From Anaerolineae bacterium (GTDB lineage Bacteria > Chloroflexota > Anaerolineae > Anaerolineales > Villigracilaceae): a DNA stretch of 54,986 bases. Where the stretch lies: contig JAFLCE010000015.1 of the NCBI GenBank assembly GCA_017303655.1, forward strand, positions 1-54,986, read 5' to 3'. Both the position numbers and the translations under genes were made by a program. The notes under the pieces were generated by a model, which was given only the letters and a program-made list of their open reading frames with translations, had not been told where the DNA came from and searched no databases. Shown here one piece after another: positions 48,535-54,986 of this stretch; position 1 is the first letter of the stretch, and every line of letters begins with the position of its first letter.

Positions 48535-49746
48535 CTACAATCCCGCAGCCTTCTTCAAAGCAGAAGCTTTGTCAGTGCGTTCCCAAGGGAGTTCGATGTC
48601 ATCGCGGCCGAAGTGACCGTATGCAGCGGTGTTGCGGTAGATGGGTCTGCGCAGGTCGAGGTCGCGCAGGATCGCGCCGGGGCGCAGGTCAAAGTGTTCG
48701 TTGATGAGTGCGGCGATCTTCTCGTCTGCGATCTTGGCGGTACCGAAGGTTTCCACGTTCACAGAAAGCGGGTGCGCCACACCAATGGCATAGGAGACCT
48801 GCACTTCCACGCGGTCTGCCAGACCAGCAGCGACAATGTTCTTGGCTACATAACGAGCCGCATATGCAGCGGAGCGATCCACCTTTGTGGGGTCTTTCCC
48901 GGAGAAAGCACCGCCGCCATGACGACCCATGCCGCCATAGGTATCGACGATGATCTTGCGTCCAGTTAGACCGGCATCACCCATCGGACCACCGACTACG
49001 AAACGTCCGGTCGGGTTGACGTAGATCTTCATATCAGCATCCACCAATTCCTTGGGCAGAACGGGGTTAATGATGTGCTCGATCACACCCTTGCGAATCT
49101 CTTCCTGTGAAACTTCAGGAGCATGCTGGGTGGAGATGAGGACGGTGTCAATGCGCTTGGGCTTGCCGAATGCATATTCAACCGTTACCTGACTCTTCGC
49201 ATCCGGACGCAGCCATGCGAGAGTTCCGGTCTTGCGGACTTCACTCTGACGAAGGGTGAGTTTGTGTGCGAGGTAGATCGGCAATGGCATCAGGGTTTCG
49301 GTTTCGTTACAGGCGAAACCGAACATCATGCCTTGGTCACCCGCACCGATGGCTTCCACTTCGGCTTCGGTCATGGTGCCGTCTTTGGCTTCGAGAGCCT
49401 TATCCACGCCCATGGCAATGTCGCCGGATTGCTTTGCAATGGCAACCAACACACCGCAAGAGTTTCCGTCGAAACCTTTGGCGCTGTCATCGTAGCCGAT
49501 CTCATTAATAACCTTACGGACGAGTTCATCATAGTTGAACACGGCGTTGGTGGTGATCTCACCGAGCAGCATCACATAACCGGTCTTGACGGCGGTTTCG
49601 CATGCGACACGTGAGCGGGGGTCCTGTGCAAGACATGCATCCAGAACAGCATCCGAGACCTGATCGCAGATCTTATCGGGGTGTCCTTCCGATACCGACT
49701 CTGATGTGAACATCAGGCTGGGGGAAGACATAAAGGTATTGGACAT
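48535..49746 (-). CDS. metK: S-adenosylmethionine synthetase
   Basis: 403 residues, usual length. ATG 49746 has AAGGAG nearby (plus 49757-49762); the frame extends 21 codons further but through the riboswitch terminator, so that start is rejected. [37 protein letters not shown] and the P-loop-like [19 protein letters not shown] are the hallmark motifs. It makes SAM from methionine and ATP, with loss of PPi and Pi. The SAM-I riboswitch in its leader gives feedback by its own product. Confidence 0.97.
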   Translation of the reverse strand: MSNTFMSSPSLMFTSESVSEGHPDKICDQVSDAVLDACLAQDPRSRVACETAVKTGYVMLLGEITTNAVFNYDELVRKVINEIGYDDSAKGFDGNSCGVLVAIAKQSGDIAMGVDKALEAKDGTMTEAEVEAIGAGDQGMMFGFACNETETLMPLPIYLAHKLTLRQSEVRKTGTLAWLRPDAKSQVTVEYAFGKPKRIDTVLISTQHAPEVSQEEIRKGVIEHIINPVLPKELVDADMKIYVNPTGRFVVGGPMGDAGLTGRKIIVDTYGGMGRHGGGAFSGKDPTKVDRSAAYAARYVAKNIVAAGLADRVEVQVSYAIGVAHPLSVNVETFGTAKIADEKIAALINEHFDLRPGAILRDLDLRRPIYRNTAAYGHFGRDDIELPWERTDKASALKKAAGL

Positions 49747-49770
49747 TGTTTTTATTTCTCCTTGTTTAAC

Positions 49771-49806
49771 AAAAATTGCCCTTTCAGACATGCAGAAAGG
49801 GCAATT
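49771..49806 (-). terminator. Riboswitch-controlled terminator of the metK leader
   Basis: On the minus strand AATTGCCCTTTC pairs with GAAAGGGCAATT (plus 49795-49806 and 49774-49785), followed by TTTT. It lies between the SAM-I aptamer and the metK ribosome-binding site. Confidence 0.88.
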
Positions 49807-49825
49807 CAAGCTATGCTTATTTACC

Positions 49826-49944
49826 CTCTCATCTCCCAGAACATCCGTCTGTCGGAATTGGCACCTGGTCGAGTAGTGTATTAAACTATTCCACTGGTTG
49901 TCGAGGCATCAACGGGCCGTTCCCTCCGCCTCTCTGGATAAGAG
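49826..49944 (-). ncRNA. SAM-I (S-box) riboswitch aptamer
   Basis: On the minus strand CTCTTATC (plus 49937-49944) pairs with GATGAGAG (plus 49826-49833) as the P1 helix. Between them are the conserved CAGAGAGGCGGAGGGA, ACGGCCCGTTGATGCC, GGCAACC-type (here GACAACC) and GGTGCCAATTCC blocks of the SAM-I core. Its position before metK fits. SAM binding is expected to free the terminator downstream and shut off metK. Confidence 0.95.
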
Positions 49945-49975
49945 TGTCTTGTAGGACTATTCAATTGCGCGTCAG

Positions 49976-50004
49976 ATAATACCATAGCAAAAATTGAGCG
50001 TCAA
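49976..50004 (-). promoter_or_regulatory. Sigma70 promoter of the metK riboswitch transcript
   Basis: Minus strand TTGACG (plus 49999-50004), exactly 17-bp spacer, TATTAT (plus 49976-49981). Transcription would start about 25 nt before the aptamer P1. Confidence 0.8.
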
Positions 50005-50044
50005 TAAAAAAAAACAAGCCGCCGGGTACCTCCCGACGGCTTGT
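50005..50044 (-). terminator. Terminator of the first FGE-like lipoprotein gene
   Basis: A 13-bp stem with one mismatch (plus 50014-50026 with 50032-50044) is followed on the minus strand by about nine T. The T-run abuts the -35 box of metK. Confidence 0.9.
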
Positions 50045-50063
50045 TGTAGAAACAACTTACGGT

Positions 50064-50996
50064 TTAGTCTGAACTGCAGCGGAAGCCGATCTTGGGAGAG
50101 AACGTGCCCAAGTAATCTTCCGAGTAAACATCATCTGCTTGTGGGTTCGAGCCGCGCACAGAAGCACGGTTGGCAATGCGGACATCTTTGAAAGCATCTT
50201 GGAAGGTACCGCCGCGAACAACACGGTTGAAGTACTCACTGCGTGCACCAGGCCCGGTCGGGTTGACATTCGCGCTTTGCGAGTAGTAATCTAAATCATA
50301 GAAGTCAGCGACCCATTCAGTGACATTACCAGCCATATCCAAAATTCCAAAGGGACTGGCACCAGCGGGGTAGTTACCTACGCGGGTGGTATCGCCTACG
50401 AAGTAATTGAAGTTACCGCGGGAAGAATCCGGGCGATCTTCACCCCAGGGATAGGTGCGATAATCGGTACCACGTGCAGCGTATTCCCATTCTGCCTCAG
50501 TGGGCAAACGGCGGCCAGCCCATTTGCAGTAGGTATCGGCTTGCAGCCAGGTCACATACACGACAGGGAAGTCATTGAACTCAGGGTTATTGAAATATGA
50601 CTCACGAGTTTCAGATTTGAAGGTTTGGGGCGGCTCACAAGCACCTGCTTGTACACACAGCGTATACATGGCATTGGTCACTTCGAGCTTATCCATCCAA
50701 AAGCCCTTCATGGTTACATTGTGAGGCGGTTCTTCATCGCGGTCCACATCTGGGTCCATACCGCCCATGCGGAAGGTGCCATCGGGAATATAAACAGCGG
50801 GCATACCATCTACACCGGAAGCACGTTCCTCGCCGGAAGCGGCATTCGCTTCAACGTCGGCAGGTGCATTGATCGACGGAGGGGTATTGGTCGGGAAGGC
50901 GGTGGGCAGGGGAATAGCAGTTGGCTCAGCGTTCCCGGCTCCACACGCAGAGGCAAGGATCGCAATAACAGCTAAAATCGGAATTAGTTTTTTCAT
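50064..50996 (-). CDS. FGE-sulfatase-fold (SUMF1) lipoprotein, probably non-catalytic
   Basis: 310 residues from ATG 50996 (AAAGGAG before it). Lipobox LASAC with C18, then a Pro/Thr/Ala-rich linker to about 75. The SUMF1 domain follows: GMPAVYIPDGTFRMGG, WMDKLEVTNAMYTLCV, PVVYVTWLQADTYCKWAGRRLPTEAEWEYAARG, YPWGEDRP, GILDMAGNVTEWVADFY, VVRGGTF and IGFRC. The cysteine pair that oxidises substrate in true formylglycine-generating enzymes (after RGGS) is absent (QDAFKDVRIANR here), so a binding or structural role outside the membrane is more likely. It is a close relative of the next gene. Confidence 0.9.
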   Translation of the reverse strand: MKKLIPILAVIAILASACGAGNAEPTAIPLPTAFPTNTPPSINAPADVEANAASGEERASGVDGMPAVYIPDGTFRMGGMDPDVDRDEEPPHNVTMKGFWMDKLEVTNAMYTLCVQAGACEPPQTFKSETRESYFNNPEFNDFPVVYVTWLQADTYCKWAGRRLPTEAEWEYAARGTDYRTYPWGEDRPDSSRGNFNYFVGDTTRVGNYPAGASPFGILDMAGNVTEWVADFYDLDYYSQSANVNPTGPGARSEYFNRVVRGGTFQDAFKDVRIANRASVRGSNPQADDVYSEDYLGTFSPKIGFRCSSD

Positions 50997-51023
50997 AGAA
51001 TCTCCTTTGTTTGATATGACTTG

Positions 51024-51029
51024 AGTATA
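51024..51029 (-). promoter_or_regulatory. -10 box of the first FGE-like lipoprotein gene
   Basis: Minus-strand TATACT within TTTTATACT lies 27 nt before ATG 50996; the -35 is weak. The 220-nt gap to the next gene shows no terminator for the upstream gene, so read-through is possible as well. Confidence 0.4.
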
Positions 51030-51217
51030 AAAGGAGCGAAAAACTGACTCATCCCCCAAAGGTAACAGTCCTCACATGAATTGCAGGATTTTCACCAATT
51101 TTCACTTACAGGATTGTTAGTATATACAAGTCTGTTTTTGAGATGCCCAATTTGCTCAGATTCGACCTGTTTTCGCTTCAAACTCAGCCGACGCCTGTTT
51201 GCCCCATTTGCATTTGC

Positions 51218-52165
51218 CTACTCTGCAGCTTGTGCGCACCGAAACCCGATCACAAAGGAACTCTTTCCATAATAGGCTTCTTCATCGGATTGAGCTTTGA
51301 GGTTGGGACCATCCAAAAAGCTGCGGTTTGCCAGCCGTAAAAAGAGACCATCCTCTTGAAAGGAACCGCCGCGAATTACTCGGAAAGTATTGAAGACTTC
51401 ATCTTCCGTAGGACCTTGCGGATTCTCTGCTGTTGATTTGCTGTAATAATCCGGGCGGTAGCGATCTGCCACCCATTCCCAAACGTTGCCTGAAAGATCT
51501 AACACCCCAAACGGACTCGCCCCTTCGGCATACGAACCGACACGGGTTGTATCCCCAACCAGGTTCATAAAGTTGGCGGTGTATTCGTTTGGCAACTCAT
51601 CGCCCCAGGGATAGTTGCGCTTGTCATTTCCGCGCGCGGCATATTCCCATTCCGCTTCGGTTGGCAGGCGGCGACCAGACCATGTGCAATACACATCCGC
51701 ATCATACCAGGTGACGAATACAACTGGATAATCATTGAACTCCGGGTTGCCAAAATATTCCTCACGGTTATCCGAGCGGACTTCTACTGGCGGGCGGCAG
51801 ATGCCTGCCTGCACACACAAGCCATACATGCCGTTGGTGACTTCTACTTGATCCATCCAAAAGGCATTGAGTGTGACTTCATGTGCGGGTTGTTCGTCGT
51901 TCTCTCGGTATACATCCATGCCGCCCATCGTGAAGGTTCCGGCGGGGATGTAAAGCTGGGTCATGCCGTCTTTGGCGGAGATGCGAATATTTGTTGGTGC
52001 CGCGGTTGGGGTAGCTGTGCTACTTATTTCAACTGTCGCTGTTGCGGTTTGAGTTGCTGGTGCTGAAGTAGAAGAAGGAATTGCCGTCGCTTCAGGAAGA
52101 GTAGTAGGCGCTGGCTGACATGCAGCAAGGAATAGAAAGAAGAGAGGGAATATTTTTTTCATCAT
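51218..52165 (-). CDS. Second FGE-sulfatase-fold (SUMF1) lipoprotein, probably non-catalytic
   Basis: 315 residues. MMKKIFPLFFLFLAAC gives lipobox C16 (two ATGs in a row, 52165 and 52162). A Thr/Ala/Pro-rich linker runs to about 60. The SUMF1 domain is parallel to its neighbour: QLYIPAGTFTMGGMDVY, WMDQVEVTNGMYGLCV, PVVFVTWYDADVYCTWSGRRLPTEAEWEYAARG, YPWGDELP, GVLDLSGNVWEWVADRY, VIRGGSF and IGFRC. It also lacks the catalytic cysteine pair. It starts 14 nt after the C39-like gene, so these share a transcript. The tandem copies probably come from duplication. Confidence 0.9.
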   Translation of the reverse strand: MMKKIFPLFFLFLAACQPAPTTLPEATAIPSSTSAPATQTATATVEISSTATPTAAPTNIRISAKDGMTQLYIPAGTFTMGGMDVYRENDEQPAHEVTLNAFWMDQVEVTNGMYGLCVQAGICRPPVEVRSDNREEYFGNPEFNDYPVVFVTWYDADVYCTWSGRRLPTEAEWEYAARGNDKRNYPWGDELPNEYTANFMNLVGDTTRVGSYAEGASPFGVLDLSGNVWEWVADRYRPDYYSKSTAENPQGPTEDEVFNTFRVIRGGSFQEDGLFLRLANRSFLDGPNLKAQSDEEAYYGKSSFVIGFRCAQAAE

Positions 52166-52179
52166 GGTCTGAAAGAATT

Positions 52180-53412
52180 TTATTGCACCAAGGCAATGGC
52201 TTTGCGTGCTTGATCTTCAAAAAAGTTTGGGTTGATCGAATCGGCTTTTTGCCAGGCTTTGAGAGCGCCGGAGTAATCGCCCTTACGATATAAGCCAAAG
52301 CCATACCATAACCAATTTTCTTCAGACATTTCCGTTACATCGAGAGCATAGTCTGCGAGTGAGATCAGGTCATCGTTCCTGCCAGAGTGGAAGTATGCCA
52401 GGAAGGGACCGAATTGATAGCGGAACATGCGCAGTGGCAAACCGAGTTCGCGGGCTTTGTCGTAGGCGCGGGCGGCTTCTTCGTAGCGTTCAAAATAAGT
52501 GAGGTTGCTGCCGTAGTTGAACCAGTCGAATCCGTTGGCGGTGGGGGCTGTGGTGGCGGCTTCAGTGGCGCTAAGGATTCGTTGCCGATTCAGGTTCGGG
52601 TCCCAGTCTGAGCCGAGCAGGGTCTTTACTTCCTCTTCGAATTGCGGGAAGTAGGTCAACAGATAAACGTTATTGAAGGGACGCCAATCCTCTTCAAGTT
52701 GAGTGTAAGAGATTTTTAGATCAGGTCCATGATAAGAATCTTGAATGGTAAATTCTTGTGTGGCATCATCGTAGCCGGTGACGAGCAGATAATGAGCCGC
52801 CCAAAGATCGTCGGTGGGACCCAGCGCATCGGCGGGGTTAAGCGAGGTAACCGTTTCTACAATGACGGGATAATTTGCAGCGATCAGACGTTTGAGCAAT
52901 TCAATACTGCCGCCCACGCGATATTCCAAATTGAGCCAGCCCGCCTGCGTACGAACAAAATAGCGCAGTTCTTCGGGGTTGACATTACGATCACCAGTGA
53001 CAGGTTTGACGAGATTCGAGATGTCGGTTTGATCGCCTTCCCATCCATAAAGATGGAGTGCCATCGAAAGGGTGGCGGGTCCGCAGTTGTTGGGTGTTTG
53101 TTTTTCGAAGGGCGGGGATACGATGGAGGCTTGTGCGGGCAATGGTGCGAAGGTGGCTGTGGGCGTGATCGTTGGCAACGCCTGTGCGACGAGTGTCGGT
53201 GTGGTTTGAAGCGTGGCTGTTGCGATTTGTGGTGTGACGGGTAAGGCGGTTGGTACAGGACCGACAGGGTCGACGAGATTCTTTACATAAATTTGAAAGA
53301 CTTCCACACGCCAGTCGAGTCGTGATTTAACCGCTGGGATTTGAGAGACCAAACCAGCCAACAATACAAAGCCAGCCAGCCCAATGAGAATGTTTCTGGT
53401 TTTTAAAGACAT
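52180..53412 (-). CDS. Membrane-anchored C39-like cysteine peptidase domain with C-terminal TPR
   Basis: 410 residues. An N-terminal membrane anchor or uncleaved signal (ILIGLAGFVLLAGLV) and a Thr/Pro-rich linker (about 50-95) place it outside the cytoplasm. The papain-like Peptidase_C39_2 core has the catalytic cysteine C110 in NNCGPATLSMAL, H207 in WAAHYLLVTGYD and D225 in IQDSYHG. From about 290, TPR-like helices follow (WFNYGSNLTYFERYEEAARAYDKA, WLWYGFGLYRKGDYSGALKAWQKA). The domain may cleave or bind peptides near the two lipoproteins encoded in the same operon. TAAACT lies 6 nt before ATG 53412, so the transcript may be leaderless. Confidence 0.88.
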   Translation of the reverse strand: MSLKTRNILIGLAGFVLLAGLVSQIPAVKSRLDWRVEVFQIYVKNLVDPVGPVPTALPVTPQIATATLQTTPTLVAQALPTITPTATFAPLPAQASIVSPPFEKQTPNNCGPATLSMALHLYGWEGDQTDISNLVKPVTGDRNVNPEELRYFVRTQAGWLNLEYRVGGSIELLKRLIAANYPVIVETVTSLNPADALGPTDDLWAAHYLLVTGYDDATQEFTIQDSYHGPDLKISYTQLEEDWRPFNNVYLLTYFPQFEEEVKTLLGSDWDPNLNRQRILSATEAATTAPTANGFDWFNYGSNLTYFERYEEAARAYDKARELGLPLRMFRYQFGPFLAYFHSGRNDDLISLADYALDVTEMSEENWLWYGFGLYRKGDYSGALKAWQKADSINPNFFEDQARKAIALVQ

Positions 53413-53556
53413 GTGGGGAGTTTACCACGCAAGGATAAAAGCCTATTAAGGTAAGGAATTGTTATGCGATTGAATCAATGCTGTGCATATTTTAGGCTTG
53501 ACGCACCTGCACGCGGCAATTATGATGAACTTGAAAACCCGGAGACTCTCTAATTT

Positions 53557-54048
53557 ATGACCCTTGACTCTGACGCCTTAAGAGCCGCCATGCGTGCATG
53601 GTCGGCGGGGGTGACCGTTGTAACTGCCAGACATGAAGATGAACAACATGGCATGACCGTCAACTCGTTCACATCCATTTCATTGAACCCTGCATTGATC
53701 ACGATCTCTTTGCAGCAAAACACGCGTACACATGAATTGGTCATGAAGTCGCGCGCTTTCGGGCTGACGATCCTTGCAGCGGATCAAACCGCGGTCTCAG
53801 ACCTGTTTGCTGGGCGCATGCCCGAAGTGCAGGATCGCTTCGCCACCCTGAAAACCGAAACTCTGGTCACCGGTTCACCCTTGATCGTGGGCGGACTCTC
53901 CTGGCTGGATTGTCGGGTTGTCCACCCGTATGATGCGGGTATGAACACGCTTTTCATTTCTGAGGTGGTGGCGGCGAGTGGAACCGGCAGCGGGGAACCG
54001 TTAATCTATCACAACCGTGAGTATTGGAAGTTGTCTACATTGAAATAG
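53557..54048 (+). CDS. Flavin reductase-like FMN-binding protein
   Basis: 163 residues, the normal length for the flavin_reduct family. LRAAMRAWSAGVTVVTARHEDEQHGMTVNSFTSISLNPALITISL is the FMN-binding split-barrel core, LSWLDCRVVHPYDAG the middle strand and LIYHNREYWKL the conserved C terminus. It reduces free flavin with NAD(P)H or acts as the reductase half of a two-component monooxygenase; no partner is nearby. GGAG lies 12 nt before ATG 53557, a long spacing. Confidence 0.92.
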   Translation: MTLDSDALRAAMRAWSAGVTVVTARHEDEQHGMTVNSFTSISLNPALITISLQQNTRTHELVMKSRAFGLTILAADQTAVSDLFAGRMPEVQDRFATLKTETLVTGSPLIVGGLSWLDCRVVHPYDAGMNTLFISEVVAASGTGSGEPLIYHNREYWKLSTLK

Positions 54049-54082
54049 GTTTTTGTGAGACTCGTTCTATTTGGAGGGTGCC

Positions 54083-54658
54083 ATGTCAACGCCATTGACT
54101 AATGGGGAGAAACAGACTCTTTTGCTTATCGCCCGCGAAGCGATTGAAAATGCCGTAATGGGAAAGGCTGCCTCTCCCATTAACCAAACTTCGCTGACAC
54201 AAGCCCTGCGTGAGCAAGGCTCTTCTTTTGTTACATTGACTATTCATGGTGAATTGCGCGGATGCATCGGCGCGCTGGAAGCTTATCAGCCACTGGCAGA
54301 GGATGTCCGCGAGCACGCCATTGCCGCGGCGCTGAATGACCCGCGCTTTCCGCCTCTTACGCAAAAGGAATTGAGCCGCATTCAGATAGAGGTCTCATGC
54401 CTGACATTGCCACAAGAGCTGGAATATGCCGATGTTGATGACCTACTGAATAAACTGCGCCCACACGTGGATGGCGTTATTCTCAAACACGGTTTTCGCA
54501 GGGCGACCTTCTTGCCGCAAGTCTGGGAGAAGATTCCTAACCCGGTCGAATTCCTTGAGCAGTTATGTTACAAGATGGGCGAGCGGGGGAATCTCTGGCA
54601 GGAGGCAAAATTGCAAGTTCTTACATATCAGGTCGAAGAATTCCACGAATTGAATTAA
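54083..54658 (+). CDS. AMMECR1 family protein (AmmeMemoRadiSam system protein A type)
   Basis: 191 residues. GGAGGG (54073-54078) sets ATG 54083. The invariant LRGCIG motif is present in ELRGCIGALEAYQPLAEDVREHAIAAALNDPRFPPLT, followed by IQIEVSCLT and the DGVILKHGFRRATFLPQVWEKI segment. The family is conserved in bacteria, archaea and eukaryotes; in many genomes it sits with a MEMO protein and a radical SAM enzyme, neither of which is in this window. Biochemical role unknown. Confidence 0.93.
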   Translation: MSTPLTNGEKQTLLLIAREAIENAVMGKAASPINQTSLTQALREQGSSFVTLTIHGELRGCIGALEAYQPLAEDVREHAIAAALNDPRFPPLTQKELSRIQIEVSCLTLPQELEYADVDDLLNKLRPHVDGVILKHGFRRATFLPQVWEKIPNPVEFLEQLCYKMGERGNLWQEAKLQVLTYQVEEFHELN

Positions 54659-54661
54659 AAT
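54656..54661 (+). promoter_or_regulatory. -10 box 7 nt before the last gene
   Basis: TAAAAT at 54656-54661 overlaps the AMMECR1 stop codon and lies exactly 7 nt before ATG 54669. No ribosome-binding site is visible, so a leaderless mRNA is likely. Confidence 0.5.
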
Positions 54662-54668
54662 CAAACCC

Positions 54669-54986
54669 ATGACCGGCGAACTCAAAGAGCAAAACAACGA
54701 CACCATTTTTCAAGACGCAGTGGATGCCCTGCGCCACGGCGACAAACCGCGCGCCAAGGAATTGCTGACTCTGCTGCTCAAAACGAACCAGAACAATGCC
54801 ACTTATTGGATCTGGCTCAGCGCCGCCATGGATACGCCCAAAGAGCGCATCTACTGCCTGCAAACGGCTCTAAAACTCGACCCGGAAAATACTACCGCCA
54901 AACGCGGATTGATCTTGCTCGGAGCCCTGGCTCCCGATGACAGCATTCAGCCTTTCCCAATGAACCGTCCACGTGCATGGGAGGAG
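54669..54986 (+). CDS. TPR-type protein, 5' part (truncated by the window end)
   Basis: 106 codons open to the right edge, so it ends beyond the window. MTGELKEQNNDTIFQDAVDALRHGDKPRAKELLTLLLK and NATYWIWLSAAMDTPKERIYCLQTALKLDPENTTAKRG form two TPR-like helical pairs; the WIWLSAA...ER..CL..AL..DP pattern starts many Chloroflexota regulatory or membrane TPR proteins. A Pro-rich stretch follows (PFPMNRPRAWEE). The function lies in the missing part. Confidence 0.75.
   Translation, partial: MTGELKEQNNDTIFQDAVDALRHGDKPRAKELLTLLLKTNQNNATYWIWLSAAMDTPKERIYCLQTALKLDPENTTAKRGLILLGALAPDDSIQPFPMNRPRAWEE

Noticed and set aside
49123-49614. 163-codon plus-strand open frame
   Set aside because: Antisense to metK, which is a certain gene.
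49747-49809. 21-codon N-terminal extension of MetK
   Set aside because: Would run through the riboswitch terminator; ATG 49746 has a good Shine-Dalgarno site and gives the normal length.
44600-54986. Search for a DGR reverse transcriptase and template repeat near the variable-like segment
   Set aside because: No reverse transcriptase motifs and no second copy of the segment were seen in the window, so a complete DGR is not claimed.
1-54986. tRNA, rRNA, transposase, integrase or CRISPR arrays
   Set aside because: None could be recognised on either strand by reading; absence is not proven without dedicated searches.

Overview
The window looks like a chromosomal piece of a Chloroflexota bacterium, most likely class Anaerolineae. 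This is inferred from gene content: secreted proteins and lipoproteins with Thr/Pro-rich linkers after the signal peptide, several proteins with an FGE-sulfatase (SUMF1) fold, GAF-rich kinases with a FIST partner, many GT-C membrane glycosyltransferases, and a 100-residue surface repeat I associate with this class. No rRNA, tRNA, CRISPR array, transposase or phage gene was seen.

Layout. (1) 1-3.9 kb: the tail of one secreted protein and a complete secreted M4 (thermolysin-like) metallopeptidase; both end in the same 100-residue repeat. (2) 4.0-23.7 kb: a surface polysaccharide locus. It holds a Wzm/Wzt ABC exporter, a PAPS-type sulfotransferase, two large double glycosyltransferases, a PglD-like acyltransferase and a DegT aminotransferase (an acylated amino-sugar pair), further GT2 enzymes, an OafA-like acyltransferase with SGNH domain, a WecA/TagO-like initiating transferase and a GT-C membrane protein. 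(3) 23.7-26.0 kb: an AzlCD amino-acid exporter and an AT-rich acyltransferase on the minus strand. (4) 26.1-36.1 kb: a YkcB-like GT-C protein facing a NarL-type two-component system across tandem palindromes, then three more GT-C membrane proteins, two of them tandem paralogs. (5) 36.2-45.4 kb: a 1331-residue PDZ/multi-TM/4xGAF histidine kinase, a FIST protein, a NACHT NTPase ending in a C-type-lectin/FGE fold, a small companion sharing its N-terminal Gly-rich motif, and a lipoprotein. (6) 45.4-48.5 kb: a Fur-family regulator with a TTGCAA-type operator followed by an ECF cobalt/nickel importer (CbiM-PDGLE fusion, CbiQ, CbiO). (7) 48.5-50.0 kb, minus strand: metK behind a SAM-I riboswitch, a terminator and a clear sigma70 promoter. 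(8) 50.0-53.4 kb, minus strand: two pseudo-FGE lipoproteins and a C39-like peptidase with TPR. (9) 53.5-54.99 kb: a flavin reductase-like protein, an AMMECR1 protein and a truncated TPR-type gene.

The strongest leads are the NACHT-FGE gene, whose last 33 codons before its end resemble the variable region of a diversity-generating retroelement target, with its translationally coupled companion; recurrent -10 boxes exactly 7 nt before start codons (leaderless mRNAs), including two face-to-face overlapping promoters; tandem 7-2-7 palindromes at a two-component operon; a metal-regulator operator; and a short-repeat element read through in frame inside a membrane protein gene. All functions are assigned by reading motifs; no database search was run.
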